This document shows positions 1 to 13,290 of a stretch of DNA of 56,380 nt, one piece after another. Source of the stretch: Herbiconiux sp. Its GTDB lineage: Bacteria > Actinomycetota > Actinomycetes > Actinomycetales > Microbacteriaceae. The stretch lies in NCBI RefSeq assembly GCF_023264855.1, contig NZ_JAHFUW010000026.1, positions 1-56,380 of the forward strand, written 5' to 3'. Position 1 is the first letter of the stretch, and the number at the start of each line of letters is the position of its first letter. Below the pieces are notes generated by a model that saw only the letters and a program-made list of their open reading frames with translations, searched no databases and was not told the origin of the DNA. A program made the position numbers and the translations under genes.

Positions 1-105
1 AAGACCGCACGGGTTTTTGGCATTTGACATTGTGCACGCTGTTGAGTTCTCAAGGATCGGACGCACCGGCCCCACCCAGACAAACTAGGCGGCCCTCCGG
101 GCAAC
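1..105 (-). promoter_or_regulatory. 16S rRNA operon leader (5' external spacer)
   Basis: Read on the minus strand, bases 60 to 1 contain GAGAACTCAACAGCGTGCAC followed by TGTCAAATGCCA. I recognise this combination as the leader just before the 16S gene in Actinobacteria, where it takes part in antitermination and RNase III processing. The 16S gene itself is not in the window and should begin shortly to the left, transcribed leftwards. The right boundary at 105 is the predicted transcription start, inferred from the promoter at 112-139. Confidence 0.85.
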
Positions 106-111
106 TTCTCA

Positions 112-139
112 ACCCTACCATTTTCCGGCCCGCTGTCAA
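112..139 (-). promoter_or_regulatory. rRNA operon promoter
   Basis: On the minus strand there is TTGACA (134-139), a 16-base spacer, then TAGGGT (112-117). This is a near-consensus housekeeping-sigma promoter about 50 bases before the conserved 16S leader element. No second equally good promoter is visible between here and the glycosylase stop at 348, although rRNA operons often have more than one. Confidence 0.8.
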
Positions 140-347
140 ATCGACGTTCGAACCGGATTCCCTCTCCCGAAGGAGATATCTCACTCCGAAGAGGAGATGA
201 AGTAGGGGGTTTGGTCTCCGCTTGAGGCCGGTAAGCTCTTCCGCTTTTCCGCACCTGTGGGGTGACGAGTTAGAACATTACGCGGACGTTACAGGGCTCG
301 CAAATCACCGTGCCGCCCGGGCGTGTCGCCCCGTGTTCCCGCGGAGT
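140..347. other. intergenic, no gene seen
   Basis: No convincing gene. On the minus strand two small adjacent hairpins built on CTCC/GGAG arms, one with a TTCG loop, lie near 165-200. They may end transcription from the glycosylase gene before the rRNA promoter, but they lack a clear T tract. Confidence 0.4.
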
Positions 348-937
348 TCACGCTTTGGGGTGGCGCTTGTAGGGCGAGACGGTCGGGTCGCCGGCGAGAG
401 CGAACCGCCAGGCGAACGGCGGCCGGCCACCGTCGCCGCTCACTCCGGTGCGGAGACTGGTGACGGGAGTCGCTGCGGGTTCGCGCGGCGGCTCGAGCTG
501 GAACGGCGGGCGGGACAGGTCGGCACCGTCCTCGGCAAGGGCGATTCCCACAGCGAGGACCAGTCGGGCCGGTCCCCGCGCGAGGTCGCGATCCAGACGG
601 GCGGTCGGCCGGCGACGACGCGCGAGGTCGACTCCGTCGACGATCTCGCCGGCGCGCAGCAGCACGGCGGACGCCTCCCCCACCGGCGAGCACACCACAT
701 TGGCGCAGACGTGCATCCCGTAGGTGAAGTACGCGTACAGGTGCCCCGGCTCACCGAACATCGAGGCCGTGCGCGGGGTGCGCCCCCGGAAGGCGTGCGA
801 TCCGGGGTCTTGGCCTTCGCCCAGGTAGGCCTCGACCTCGGTCAGGCGCACCGAGACCCGCCCCTCGTCCGAGTCGTGCGAGAGGATCGCGCCGAGCAGC
901 TGCGGTGCCACCTCGAGCGCAGAGGCCGAGAAGTCGA

Positions 938-941
<4 letters not shown>
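348..941 (-). CDS. mpg: DNA-3-methyladenine glycosylase (AAG/Mpg family)
   Basis: Monofunctional glycosylase of the AAG/Mpg fold that removes alkylated and deaminated purines in base excision repair. Family motifs are clear: TEVEAYLG carrying the catalytic glutamate, HAFRGRTPRTASMFG, the aromatic run GHLYAYFTYGMH, AVLLRAGE and ARGPARL. The protein is about 197 residues, normal for the bacterial family. Homology begins at IDFSASALEVAPQLLG, and the frame has no ATG, GTG or TTG between the upstream GTG at 1139 and GTG 909-911, which is already inside the conserved first helix. The best-placed codon is CTG 939-941, sharing CTGA with the stop of the upstream small gene. Function is secure; the start is inferred. 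Confidence 0.85.
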
Positions 942-3518
<2,577 letters not shown>

Positions 3519-3604
3519 GGTGCGCCTCGGTCTCGGGGTGTCGAAAGGATCAGGATAGCGGTGCGGCCGTGCCGGCCGCTGCGGGCAGGCGGCGCGCGCC
3601 CGGC

Positions 3605-4807
3605 TCAGGTGGCGGAGACGGTGTCGAACGCGGCACGCATCCGCAGACCGAACTCGCGCACCTCATCGTCGCCGATGATCAGCGGCGGGGCGATCCGCAG
3701 GGTGGAGTCGTTCGCCGCGTTCACGATCAGGCCGTTGGCCAGGGCCGCATCGACGATCGCACCGGCGACGGGCTCGGTGAGGCCGACGCCGATCAAGAGG
3801 CCCTGCCCGCGCAGTTCGTGTACGAGCGGTGAATCGAACGACCGGATGACCTCGCGCAACTGCTCTCCGCGCACTGCTGCATTCTGCACCAGGCCGGCGC
3901 GCTCGATCTCGCCCAGCACGGCGTTCGCGGTGGCCGTGGCCAGCGGGTTGCCACCGAAGGTGCTGCCGTGCTGGCCGCGGGTGAACAGGTCGGAGGCCCA
4001 GCCGAAGGTGACCAGCGAGCCGATGGGGAAACCGCCGCCCATGCCCTTGGCCACCGTGACGGCATCCGGTCGCACGCCGTCGTGCATGTACGAGAACCAC
4101 TCGCCCGTGCGCCCGACGCCGGTCTGGATCTCGTCGACGATCAGCAGCACACCGTGCTGCTCGGTGAGTTCGCGGGCTCGCACGAGGAAGCCCTCGGGCA
4201 GTCCGATCACCCCGGCCTCGCCCTTGATCGGTTCGAGGATGAGCGCGGCGACCGAGTCGTCGATCGTGGCCTCGAGGGCGGCGATCGTGGTGTCGATGTG
4301 CTCGACGCCGCCCGGCATCGGCTCGAAGGGCTCGCGCATGGCGGGCTTGCCGGTGAGCGCGAGCGCACCCATCGTGCGGCCGTGGAATCCGTTGGTCAGG
4401 GCCACGATCCGGCGGCGCGACGGCGAGGAGTTCAGGCGCGCCAGCTTGAACGCGGCCTCGTTGGCCTCGGCGCCCGAGTTGCAGAAGTAGGCGCGGCCGC
4501 CCTCCCCCGCCCCGGTGAGGCGGATCAGCCGCTCGGCCAGCTCGAGCTGGGGCGGGGTGGAGAAGTAGTTCGAGACGTGCGCGAGCGTCGAGGCCTGCTT
4601 GGTGACCGCCTCGACGAACACCGGATGCGCGTGCCCGAGCGAGTTCACCGCGATGCCGGCGAGGAAGTCGAGGTACTGCGTGCCCTGCTCGTCCCACACG
4701 TAGGAGCCCTCCCCTCGCACGAGAAAGCGCAACGGCAGCCCCATCGTGCGCATGAGGGACGACTCGAAGCGAGTGGTCCACAGGGTTTCGGTCTCAGTGC
4801 CTGACAC
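3605..4807 (-). CDS. argD: acetylornithine aminotransferase
   Basis: PLP-dependent class III aminotransferase converting N-acetylglutamate semialdehyde to N-acetylornithine. Visible features are the cofactor loop FCNSGAEANEAAFKLAR, LILEPIKGEAGV, the LLIVDEIQTGVGRTG strand with the PLP aspartate, and the VAKGMGGGFPIG segment with the Schiff-base lysine. It has 400 residues, the usual length. The GTG start at 4805-4807 is supported by a GGAGG ribosome-binding site five bases upstream. It could share the succinyldiaminopimelate aminotransferase activity known for some ArgD enzymes; the sequence does not decide this. Confidence 0.96.
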   Translation of the reverse strand: MSGTETETLWTTRFESSLMRTMGLPLRFLVRGEGSYVWDEQGTQYLDFLAGIAVNSLGHAHPVFVEAVTKQASTLAHVSNYFSTPPQLELAERLIRLTGAGEGGRAYFCNSGAEANEAAFKLARLNSSPSRRRIVALTNGFHGRTMGALALTGKPAMREPFEPMPGGVEHIDTTIAALEATIDDSVAALILEPIKGEAGVIGLPEGFLVRARELTEQHGVLLIVDEIQTGVGRTGEWFSYMHDGVRPDAVTVAKGMGGGFPIGSLVTFGWASDLFTRGQHGSTFGGNPLATATANAVLGEIERAGLVQNAAVRGEQLREVIRSFDSPLVHELRGQGLLIGVGLTEPVAGAIVDAALANGLIVNAANDSTLRIAPPLIIGDDEVREFGLRMRAAFDTVSAT

Positions 4808-4873
4808 GAGGTCCTCCGGTATTCCGATCTGAGGGGGCGGGTGAGTGGTGGGGAGCGGGGCGGGGCGTCGCGT

Positions 4874-5791
4874 TCAGCGGGCCGGAGCCGGAACCACCTC
4901 GGTGCCGACACCACCCTGCGTGAACACCTCGAGCAGGATGGAGTGCGGCTCGCGACCGTCGATGATCGCCGCCTTGGCCACTCCCCCGTCGACCGCCTCG
5001 AGGCAGGCCGCCATCTTCGGGATCATCCCCGACTCCAGCGACGGGAGCAGGGATCGCAGCTCTTCGCTCTCGATCACCGAGACGAGCGAGTCGCGGTTCG
5101 GCCAGTCGGCGTAGAGCCCGGCGACATCCGTGAGGACGACCAGTTTCGCGGCGCCGATCGCCACCGCCAGCGCCGCCGCCGCGGCATCCGCGTTGACGTT
5201 GAGCACCTGGCCTGGCTCGTCGATGTCGGGGGCGATCGAGGAGACGACCGGGATGCGGCCGGCCTCCAGCTGCGCGAGAACGCCCTCGGGATTCACCCCG
5301 ATGACGTCTCCGACGAGACCGAGATCGACGACTTCACCATCGATCTCGACACCGCGCTTGCGGCCCTCGAACAAGCCGGCGTCTTCGCCGGAGAGCGCCG
5401 CGGCGAGCGGACCGTGCTCGTTGATGTGGCTGACGATGTCGCGGCTGATCTGGCCGGTGAGCACCATCCGCACCACGTCCATCGCCTCGGGACTGGTGAC
5501 CCGGTAGCCGCCGCGGAACTCGCTCCGGATGCCGAGCCGGTCGAGCATGGCCGAGATCTGCGGGCCACCGCCGTGCACGACGACCGGCTTGATGCCGGCG
5601 TAGCGCAGGTAGACGATGTCTTCGGCGAAGGTGCGCTGCAGCTCGGGGTCGACCATGGCGTTGCCGCCGAACTTCACCACGATGATCTGGCCGTGGAAAC
5701 GCTTGAGCCACGGCAGCGACTCGATCAGCGTGCGCGCCTTGACGTGCACCAGCTCGGAGTCGGCGGAGGAGGATGCGGCGTACTCGACCAT
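4874..5791 (-). CDS. argB: N-acetylglutamate kinase
   Basis: Phosphorylates N-acetylglutamate, normally the arginine-inhibited step in organisms with ArgJ recycling. The amino-acid kinase fold is clear: VVKFGGNAM near residue 35, VVHGGGPQI, a central glycine-rich region, and the late [11 protein letters not shown]. The protein has 305 residues. The ATG at 5789-5791 shares one base with the argJ stop (TGATG), so I rejected a longer frame reaching 5953. The N-terminal helix before the kinase core (residues about 1-28) resembles the extension that forms hexamers in arginine-sensitive NAGKs, which is an inference. Confidence 0.96.
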   Translation of the reverse strand: MVEYAASSSADSELVHVKARTLIESLPWLKRFHGQIIVVKFGGNAMVDPELQRTFAEDIVYLRYAGIKPVVVHGGGPQISAMLDRLGIRSEFRGGYRVTSPEAMDVVRMVLTGQISRDIVSHINEHGPLAAALSGEDAGLFEGRKRGVEIDGEVVDLGLVGDVIGVNPEGVLAQLEAGRIPVVSSIAPDIDEPGQVLNVNADAAAAALAVAIGAAKLVVLTDVAGLYADWPNRDSLVSVIESEELRSLLPSLESGMIPKMAACLEAVDGGVAKAAIIDGREPHSILLEVFTQGGVGTEVVPAPAR

Positions 5792-6951
5792 CAGCTGGCG
5801 TACGCGCTGTTCTCGTGCACGTAGTCGTGCGTGAGGTCGTTGGTGAAGATCGTGGCGGTCTCGGTGCCCGACTTCAGGTCGATCAGGATGTGGCAGGCGC
5901 GCGGCGTCAGATCGACGAGATCGCGGCTCTCGCCGGGCTCGCCCTCCCTGCACACCATCACGCCGTTCATCGAGACGTCGATCTTGTACGGGTCGAAGAC
6001 CGCATTCGTCGTTCCGAGGGCGGCGAGCACCCGGCCCCAGTTGGGGTCGTTGCCGAAGATCGCGGCCTTCAGCAGGTTGCTGCGCGAGACGGCGCGGCCG
6101 ACCACCACGGCGTCGTCTTCGGAGGCGGCGTTCACCACCTCGATGGCGATGTCGTGGCTGGCACCCTCAGCGTCACCCTGCAGTTGCAGCGCGAGGTCGT
6201 GGCAGAGCCCGGTGAGCGCCGCGGTGAACTCGGCCTCGTCGGCGTCGACTCCGGATGCTCCGGAGGCCATCAGGGCGACGGTGTCGTTCGTCGACATGCA
6301 GCCGTCGGAGTCGACGCGGTCGAAGGTGACGCGGGTGGCGGCGCGCAGGGCACGGTCCAGCCCGGCAGGATCGAGCTCGGCATCGGTGGTAAGGACCACG
6401 AGCATCGTCGCGAGGCCCGGTGCGAGCATCCCGGCGCCCTTCGCCATGCCGCCGATCGACCAGCCGGCCGGCGAGATGACCGCGGCCTCCTTCGGCTTCG
6501 AGTCGGTCGTCATGATGGCCAGCGCCGCATCCGCCCCACCCTCGTCGGAGAGGGTCTGCGCCGCGTGCGGCACGTTGTCGAGGAGGGAGTCGCGGAAGCT
6601 CTGGTCGCCCACGCCGATCAGCCCGGTGGAGCAGACGAGCACATCGGATGCCGAGACCTGCAGCGCCTCGGCGACCGCTTCGGCCGTGGCGTGGGTGGTC
6701 TGGAAGCCGAAGGAGCCCGTGAAGCAGTTGGCCCCGCCGGAGTTGAGCACAATCGCGGCGACCTGGCCGTCGCGGATGACCTGCTCCGACCAGATGACCG
6801 GGTTCGCCTTGGCGCGGTTGGAGGTGAACACGGCCGCAGCGTGCAGGCTCGGGCCGCTGTTCACCACGAGCGCGAGGTCGCGCGCGCCGGTGGACTTGAG
6901 GCCGGCGACGACGCCGGAGGCGAGGAAACCGGCGGGGGTGGTGACGCTCAC
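5791..6951 (-). CDS. argJ: bifunctional glutamate N-acetyltransferase / ornithine acetyltransferase
   Basis: Transfers acetyl from N-acetylornithine back to glutamate, giving the cyclic arginine pathway. ArgJ is made as a precursor that cleaves itself before a threonine; that site is visible in [14 protein letters not shown] near the middle. Other family markers are [12 protein letters not shown] and the C-terminal [15 protein letters not shown]. It has 386 residues. The GTG start at 6949-6951 overlaps the argC TGA (GTGA). A longer frame to 7545 in this phase is only the shadow of argC. Confidence 0.96.
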   Translation of the reverse strand: MSVTTPAGFLASGVVAGLKSTGARDLALVVNSGPSLHAAAVFTSNRAKANPVIWSEQVIRDGQVAAIVLNSGGANCFTGSFGFQTTHATAEAVAEALQVSASDVLVCSTGLIGVGDQSFRDSLLDNVPHAAQTLSDEGGADAALAIMTTDSKPKEAAVISPAGWSIGGMAKGAGMLAPGLATMLVVLTTDAELDPAGLDRALRAATRVTFDRVDSDGCMSTNDTVALMASGASGVDADEAEFTAALTGLCHDLALQLQGDAEGASHDIAIEVVNAASEDDAVVVGRAVSRSNLLKAAIFGNDPNWGRVLAALGTTNAVFDPYKIDVSMNGVMVCREGEPGESRDLVDLTPRACHILIDLKSGTETATIFTNDLTHDYVHENSAYAS

Positions 6952-7994
6952 GGCGCGACTCCGTTCACGGGAAGACCGGTGCTCTCGGGCAGCCCGAGTG
7001 CGATGTTGGTGGCTTGGATGGCGGCACCCGCGGTGCCCTTCACGAGGTTGTCGAGCGCGGTGACGGTGACGACCCGCTCGGCCTCCTCGTCGACGGCGAG
7101 GCCGATCAGAGCGGTGTTCGCGCCGATCGTGTCGCTGACCTTGGGGAACGAGCCCTCCGGGAGCAGGTGCACGAACGGCTCGTCGCCGTAGGCGAGCTCC
7201 CAGGCCGAGCGCACGTCGGCGGCGCTGACCCCGGGTTGCAGGCGGGCCGTCGAGGTGGCGAGGATGCCACGGGCCATCGGCACGAGCATCGGCGTGAACG
7301 AGACGGTGACCTTCTCGCCGGAGGCGGCGCTGAGGTTCTGGATGATCTCGGGCACGTGGCGGTGCACGCCGCCGACCCCGTACGCGTGCGCCGATCCGAG
7401 GATCTCGCTCGCCAGCAGGTCGGTGCGCAGCGCCTTGCCGGCGCCCGAGGGACCGACGGCAAGCACGGCGGAGAGGTCGGCCGGCTGGATGACGCCCGCC
7501 CGCAGCCCGGGCGCGAGCGCGAGACTGACCGCGGTCACATTGCATCCGGGCACCGCGATGCGGTTGACCCCGGCCAGGTTGACGCGCTGCTTCTCACCGT
7601 TCTCGAGCACCAGCTCGGGCAGACCGTAAGGCCACGACCCGTGGTATTCGGATTTGTAGAACTGAAGCCAGGCATCCGCGCTGGTGAGCCGGTGATCGGC
7701 TCCGCAGTCGACCACCAGGCTGGAGTCGCCGAGCTCCTCGGCGAGCGCACCGGAGTGGCCGTGCGGCAGGGCGAGGAAGACGACGTCGTGGCCCTTGAGC
7801 GACTCGGGGCTGGTGTCTTTCAGCACGAGCCCCTCGTACGAGCGCAGGTGGCTGTGCACGTCGGTGAGGCGCTGACCCGCGTTCGAGTGCGCGGTGACGG
7901 TTCGCACCTCGAACTCCGGATGCGCGCTCAGCAGCCTGAGCACCTCGCCTCCGGCGTATCCGCTCGCTCCCGCGACCGCGACTGAAAAGACCAT
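6948..7994 (-). CDS. argC: N-acetyl-gamma-glutamyl-phosphate reductase
   Basis: NADPH-dependent reduction of acetylglutamyl phosphate, and the first gene of the arginine cluster. Rossmann loop [16 protein letters not shown] at the N-terminus, DCGADHRL in mid-domain, and the catalytic cysteine in VPGCNVTA. It has 348 residues. The ATG at 7992-7994 has no Shine-Dalgarno sequence, but a TANNNT hexamer sits exactly six bases upstream, so the mRNA is probably leaderless with its own promoter just after pheT. Confidence 0.96.
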   Translation of the reverse strand: MVFSVAVAGASGYAGGEVLRLLSAHPEFEVRTVTAHSNAGQRLTDVHSHLRSYEGLVLKDTSPESLKGHDVVFLALPHGHSGALAEELGDSSLVVDCGADHRLTSADAWLQFYKSEYHGSWPYGLPELVLENGEKQRVNLAGVNRIAVPGCNVTAVSLALAPGLRAGVIQPADLSAVLAVGPSGAGKALRTDLLASEILGSAHAYGVGGVHRHVPEIIQNLSAASGEKVTVSFTPMLVPMARGILATSTARLQPGVSAADVRSAWELAYGDEPFVHLLPEGSFPKVSDTIGANTALIGLAVDEEAERVVTVTALDNLVKGTAGAAIQATNIALGLPESTGLPVNGVAP

Positions 7995-8000
7995 GGATCC

Positions 8001-8006
8001 AACTTA
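8001..8006 (-). promoter_or_regulatory. argC -10 element, leaderless start
   Basis: TAAGTT on the minus strand, six bases before the argC ATG, in a 31-base gap after pheT. The spacing predicts that transcription starts at the start codon. No palindromic ARG box is evident in the gap. Confidence 0.5.
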
Positions 8007-8025
8007 CTAGCTAGAAGAGGGCACC

Positions 8026-10557
8026 CTACTCGCGGACGGCGGCCTCGAAGAGGTCGGCCGCACGGGCGGCGCCGGCGAGCTTGGCCTCGCTCGCCTCGGC
8101 CGCGGTGAGGGTGCGGTCGGGCGCACGGAATCGCAAGGCGAAGGTGAGGCTCTTCGAGGAATCGGGCAGGCCGGTGCCGCGGTAGTCGTCGACCAGCCGG
8201 ATGCTCTCCAACAGCTCGCCCGCGCCCTCGGCCACCGCGCGCTCGACGTCGCCGGCCGGAACCGAGGCGGCCACCACCAGCGACAGGTCTTGCGTGGCCG
8301 CCGGGTAGCCGCTGATCGGAGCGACGTCGATGGTGCTGCCGGCCGCGGCCATCAGCGCATCGAGGTCGAGCTCGGCCACCGCGACGACCCGTGGCAGGTC
8401 GAGTTCGTGGGTGAGCGACGGGAGCAGCTCGCCGGCGAAGCCGACGCTGACGTCACCCGAGCCCGTCTGGACGAACAGCTCGGCCGTGCGGCCGGGATGC
8501 ATCGCCTTGTGGGCGCCGGTGGCGACCCGGATGCGGATCGCGAGCGCCGATTCGAGCAGGCGGACCACGTCGAGCACGTCGGCGAGACCCGCGGCCACGG
8601 CCGGCTGGCCGGGCTGCTTGTCGACCGCGTTACCCAGGGTGAGCACGCCCACGTGACGCGGCTGCGGCGGGATACCCGCGTGCAGTTCGGTCAGCTGCTC
8701 GGCGCTCGGCAGGGCTGCGCCGAGCGGCAGCGCATCCTGACCGTAGGCCTTGCCGGCCTCGGGGGTGAACACCAGGCCGATCTCGAACAGGGCGAGATCG
8801 GTGAGACCGCGCGAGAGGTTGCGGCGCGCGATGTCGATCAGGCCCGGGATGAGGGAGGTGCGCAGCAGCGCCGCCTCGGAGTCGAGCGGGTTCGCCACGC
8901 GGATCGCGGGCACCTCGACGTCGGCGGGGCTGCCGAACAGGGCGTTCTGCGCGGTCGTGAGGAACGGGTAGGCCAGCACCTCGGTGAGACCGCCGGCCGC
9001 GAGCACGTCGGCCGTGCGACGGCGGGTGACCTGCGACACCGTGAGGCCGCGACCGGGAGGCGCCACGGGGAGGATCGACGGGATGCGGTCGTAGCCGATG
9101 ATCCGCGCCACCTCTTCGGCCAGCGAGGCCTTGTCGGTGATGTCGGGGCGCCACGACGGCGGCACGACGACGAAACCGGCCGAGGTCTCCTCGACCTCTG
9201 CGCCGATCTCGACGAGCGAGCTCGCCGTCTCGTCGCCGGTGAAGTCGACGCCGATCAGGCGCTGTACATAGCCGAAGGGCAGCACGATCGAGCCGGCCTC
9301 GGGATGCTCGTGGTGCAGCGATCCCAGATCGTCGGCGGTGCCGCCGGCCAGCTCGACCAGCAGCTCGACCACCCGGGCGGCCGCGGGCTGCGCCACCTTC
9401 GGATCGACACCGCGTTCGAAGCGGCGTGAGGCCTCGCTCGGCAGCTTGTGCCGGCGGGCGGTGCGCGCGACCGACACCGGGTCGAAATTCGCGGCCTCGA
9501 TCAGCACGTTCACGGTCGTGTCGCCGAACTCGGTCGAAGCGCCGCCCATGACTCCGGCGAGGCCGATCGCTCCGCTGTCGTCGGCGATCACCAGGTCTTC
9601 GGGGTGCAGCGTGCGGGTCTGCCCGTCGAGCGTCTCGAGGGTCTCCCCCTCGGCTGCCCGGCGCACCACGATGCCGCCCTGCAGAGCATCCAGGTCGTAG
9701 ACGTGGGTGGGCTGGCCGAACTCGAGCATCACGTAGTTCGTGATGTCGACCGGCAACGAGATCGAGCGGATGCCGGCGAGCTTGAGGCGCGCGATCAGCC
9801 AGGCGGGGCTCGGCCGGGTGGGGTCGATGCCGCGCACCACGCGGGTGACGAACACCGTGGCGCCGACACGGCCCCGGATGGGCGCCTCGTCGTGGATGGA
9901 CACCGGGAAGCCGGTGCCGGCGACCGGCGTGACCCGGTGCACGGGGTCGTGGAACGACGCTCCGGTGGAGTGCGAGTACTCGCGGGCGATGCCGCGGATC
10001 GAGAACGCGTAGCCGCGGTCGGGGGTGACGTTCACCTCGACGGCCGCATCGTCCAGGCTCAGCAAGGCCAGAGCATCCGTGCCGACCTCGGGGTCGAGGC
10101 CGAGCGTGCTCAATCGCAGGATGCCGTCGTGGTCTTCACCGAGACCGAGCTCGCGCGCCGAGGCGATCATGCCGTCGGAGACGTGGCCGTAGGTCTTGCG
10201 GGCCGCGATGGCGAACCCGCCCGGCAGCACCGCGCCCGGCAGCGTGACGACGACCTTGTCTCCGGGGAAGAAGTTACCGGCGCCGCAGACGATGCCGCGC
10301 ACATCCGCTCCCCCGTCGGCCGCCTGGGCGCCCTCGGGCGCGACGCGCACCTGGCACCAGCGGATGGTCTTGCCGTTGGACTGCGGCTCCTCGACGAATT
10401 CGAGCACCTGCCCGACCACGATCGGGCCGGTGAGGTCGAAGTCGTGCGAGCCCTCTTCTTCGAGCCCCACCTTCACCAAGGCTGCGTGGATGTCGGCGAT
10501 CGAGGCCCCCGCGGGCAGATCGACGTATTCGGCGAGCCAACTGATCGGCACTCGCAT
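8026..10557 (-). CDS. pheT: phenylalanyl-tRNA synthetase beta subunit
   Basis: Large subunit of the alpha2-beta2 PheRS. It has 843 residues, starting MRVPISWLAEYVDLP. Visible parts are the N-terminal tRNA-binding (EMAP-like) domain around residues 40-160, the B3/4 editing region, the B5 domain (GVMGGASTEFGD and following), the catalytic-like core, and the C-terminal ferredoxin-fold anticodon-binding domain ending near residue 840. It follows pheS by two bases. An in-phase extension up to 11169 is only the shadow of pheS. Confidence 0.97.
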   Translation of the reverse strand: MRVPISWLAEYVDLPAGASIADIHAALVKVGLEEEGSHDFDLTGPIVVGQVLEFVEEPQSNGKTIRWCQVRVAPEGAQAADGGADVRGIVCGAGNFFPGDKVVVTLPGAVLPGGFAIAARKTYGHVSDGMIASARELGLGEDHDGILRLSTLGLDPEVGTDALALLSLDDAAVEVNVTPDRGYAFSIRGIAREYSHSTGASFHDPVHRVTPVAGTGFPVSIHDEAPIRGRVGATVFVTRVVRGIDPTRPSPAWLIARLKLAGIRSISLPVDITNYVMLEFGQPTHVYDLDALQGGIVVRRAAEGETLETLDGQTRTLHPEDLVIADDSGAIGLAGVMGGASTEFGDTTVNVLIEAANFDPVSVARTARRHKLPSEASRRFERGVDPKVAQPAAARVVELLVELAGGTADDLGSLHHEHPEAGSIVLPFGYVQRLIGVDFTGDETASSLVEIGAEVEETSAGFVVVPPSWRPDITDKASLAEEVARIIGYDRIPSILPVAPPGRGLTVSQVTRRRTADVLAAGGLTEVLAYPFLTTAQNALFGSPADVEVPAIRVANPLDSEAALLRTSLIPGLIDIARRNLSRGLTDLALFEIGLVFTPEAGKAYGQDALPLGAALPSAEQLTELHAGIPPQPRHVGVLTLGNAVDKQPGQPAVAAGLADVLDVVRLLESALAIRIRVATGAHKAMHPGRTAELFVQTGSGDVSVGFAGELLPSLTHELDLPRVVAVAELDLDALMAAAGSTIDVAPISGYPAATQDLSLVVAASVPAGDVERAVAEGAGELLESIRLVDDYRGTGLPDSSKSLTFALRFRAPDRTLTAAEASEAKLAGAARAADLFEAAVRE

Positions 10558-10559
10558 GA

Positions 10560-11654
<1,095 letters not shown>

Positions 11655-12530
11655 CTATTCAGTGGTCGCGTCGTTGGGGTCGGCGGGGCCGGCGATCTTC
11701 TTGGCGGCGCGCCCGCTCATGCTGCGGCGCGCGAGGTACCGGGCGAACCAGGACAACGTGAGGTTGACGGCCAGATAGATGATGAGGGTGATGGCGAAGA
11801 GGCTGAACAGGTAGCGGTTGCCGTAGAAGCTCGAAAGATTGTTCATGGTGGTGCGGATCAGCTCGTTGTACCCCACGATGTAGCCGAGGCTGGTGTCTTT
11901 CAAGAGCACCACGAGCTGCGCCACGATGATCGGCAGCATCTGCCGGAAGGCTTGGGGGAACTCGATCAGCATCTTGGTCTGCAGCCTCGTCATCCCGAGA
12001 CTCAGGCCGGCCTCGTGCTGCCCGCGGGGCAACGAGGCGATACCGGCACGGAGGGCTTCACCGATCAGGGCGCCGTTGTAGATGCCGAGTGCCAGCACCA
12101 CCGCCCAGAAGGCACCGGTGGCGAAGGCCAGCAGGATGAACAGCATCATCAGCAGCACGGGCATGCCGCGGAAGAACTCGAGCACGATCATTGTGGGGAT
12201 CCGCACCGCCTTGCGCGGCGAGGTGCGCAGCAGCGCGAACAGCACACCGACCACGAGCGCCATCACGGCGGCCAGCGCCGCCGCCTGCAGCGTGTTCAGC
12301 AGACCGCGCCCGACCGCGCCCCAGAATTCGGGGTCGACGACCAACTTCTCCCAGCGGCTCCAGTCGAAGAAGCCGGGAAGGGTTATCCCGCCGGATTCCC
12401 GCGGCTGAGCGAGGATGTAGATGCCCCAGGCGAGAACGGCGAGAACGGCGACGACCACCACCGCGGAGGCGATGCGCGACCGTCGGCGTGCACGGGGGCC
12501 GGGGGCGTCGAACAGGACTGAGGCACTCAT
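11655..12530 (-). CDS. gluD: glutamate-type ABC transporter permease, GluD-like
   Basis: Second integral-membrane subunit of a polar amino-acid importer. After a basic N-terminus, residues about 20-40 form a first span (VVVVAVLAVLAWGIYIL). A periplasmic segment follows, then the HisM/GlnP-type permease core with the EAA-loop region around EALRAGIASLPRGQHEAGLSLGMTR. It has 291 residues. Its ATG overlaps the gluC stop (ATGA). The assignment to glutamate rests on the four-gene A-B-C-D order known from Corynebacterium gluABCD; a related acidic or polar amino acid is possible. Confidence 0.85.
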   Translation of the reverse strand: MSASVLFDAPGPRARRRSRIASAVVVVAVLAVLAWGIYILAQPRESGGITLPGFFDWSRWEKLVVDPEFWGAVGRGLLNTLQAAALAAVMALVVGVLFALLRTSPRKAVRIPTMIVLEFFRGMPVLLMMLFILLAFATGAFWAVVLALGIYNGALIGEALRAGIASLPRGQHEAGLSLGMTRLQTKMLIEFPQAFRQMLPIIVAQLVVLLKDTSLGYIVGYNELIRTTMNNLSSFYGNRYLFSLFAITLIIYLAVNLTLSWFARYLARRSMSGRAAKKIAGPADPNDATTE

Positions 12531-13174
12531 CGTTGCACCGCGAATCTCTTCTCCAGCGCCCCGGCCAGGATGCCGAGGGGAATGGTGATGATCAGGTAGA
12601 AGGTGGCTACGGCCAGGAGCACCGCCACGACGGCATTGCCGTTCTCATTGGCCAGGGTGCGCCCCACGCCGAACAGCTCGGCCACGAACAGGCCTCCAGC
12701 CACCGAGGTGTTCTTGGTGAGCGCGATCAGCACGTTGATCAGCGGCGGGATGACCATCCGGAACGCTTGCGGGAACACCACCAGCGAGACGGTCTGACCG
12801 AAACCGAAGCCCAGGCTCCTGGCGGCCTCGGCCTGACCGATCGGCACACCGTTGATCCCCGAGCGCAATGCCTCCGCGACGAACGGCGACGTGTAGGCGG
12901 TGAGGCCCACGATCGCCGCCCAGAAGTACGGAAGCTCCGAACCGAGGTAGGGCAGGATGATGGCGCAGAAGATCAGCACCAGGGTGAGCGGCGTGTTGCG
13001 CAGCAGCTCGGTGTAGATGGCCGCCACCCGGCTGAGTGCCGGGATCGGCGAGATCCGCATCGCGGCGACGACCGTGCCCAGCACGAGCGCGGCGATGCCG
13101 GAGATGATCAGCAGGGACAGTGTCTGGCCGAAGCCCTCGAGATAGGCCGGCAGGTTGTCGATGACGACGTTCAC
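12527..13174 (-). CDS. gluC: glutamate-type ABC transporter permease, GluC-like
   Basis: First permease subunit, 215 residues, with five or so membrane spans and the EAA-loop signature near EALRSGINGVPIGQAEAARSLGFG, which contacts the ATPase. The GTG start at 13172-13174 has a strong AGGAGG ribosome-binding site four bases upstream. It is translationally coupled to gluD. It is separated from gluB by 116 bases that hold three short direct repeats and a strong hairpin, so it may be expressed at a lower level than the binding protein. Confidence 0.87.
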   Translation of the reverse strand: MNVVIDNLPAYLEGFGQTLSLLIISGIAALVLGTVVAAMRISPIPALSRVAAIYTELLRNTPLTLVLIFCAIILPYLGSELPYFWAAIVGLTAYTSPFVAEALRSGINGVPIGQAEAARSLGFGFGQTVSLVVFPQAFRMVIPPLINVLIALTKNTSVAGGLFVAELFGVGRTLANENGNAVVAVLLAVATFYLIITIPLGILAGALEKRFAVQR

Positions 13175-13188
13175 GCATCCTCCTCTCT

Positions 13189-13231
13189 GGTGCGGTGGGG
13201 TCTCAGGTGCGGTGGTTCTCAGGTGCGGTGG
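13189..13231. repeat. three short direct repeats
   Basis: GGTGCGGTGG occurs at 13189-13198, 13206-13215 and 13222-13231, with a period of 16 to 17 bases and partly shared TTCTCA/TCTCA linkers. They lie just upstream of the gluC ribosome-binding site. They could be slippage products or repeated protein sites; no function can be read from the sequence. Confidence 0.7.
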
Positions 13232-13251
13232 GGCGGATTCCGGGCAGGAAG

Positions 13252-13279
13252 TGAGGGGCGCCCGAGGCGGCGCCCCTCA
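13252..13279 (-). terminator. strong hairpin between gluB and gluC
   Basis: A perfect 11-bp stem (13252-13262 with 13269-13279) and a six-base loop, twelve bases after the gluB stop, with no T tract behind it. Such hairpins behind solute-binding-protein genes commonly protect the upstream mRNA or cause partial termination, so that the binding protein exceeds the permease. That role is an inference here. Confidence 0.65.
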
Positions 13280-13290
13280 TTCCCCGGGGA

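Noticed and set aside
5792-5953. N-terminal extension of argB
   Set aside because: Overlaps argJ, has Arg/His-rich nonsense composition, and the ATG at 5789-5791 fits the operon coupling.
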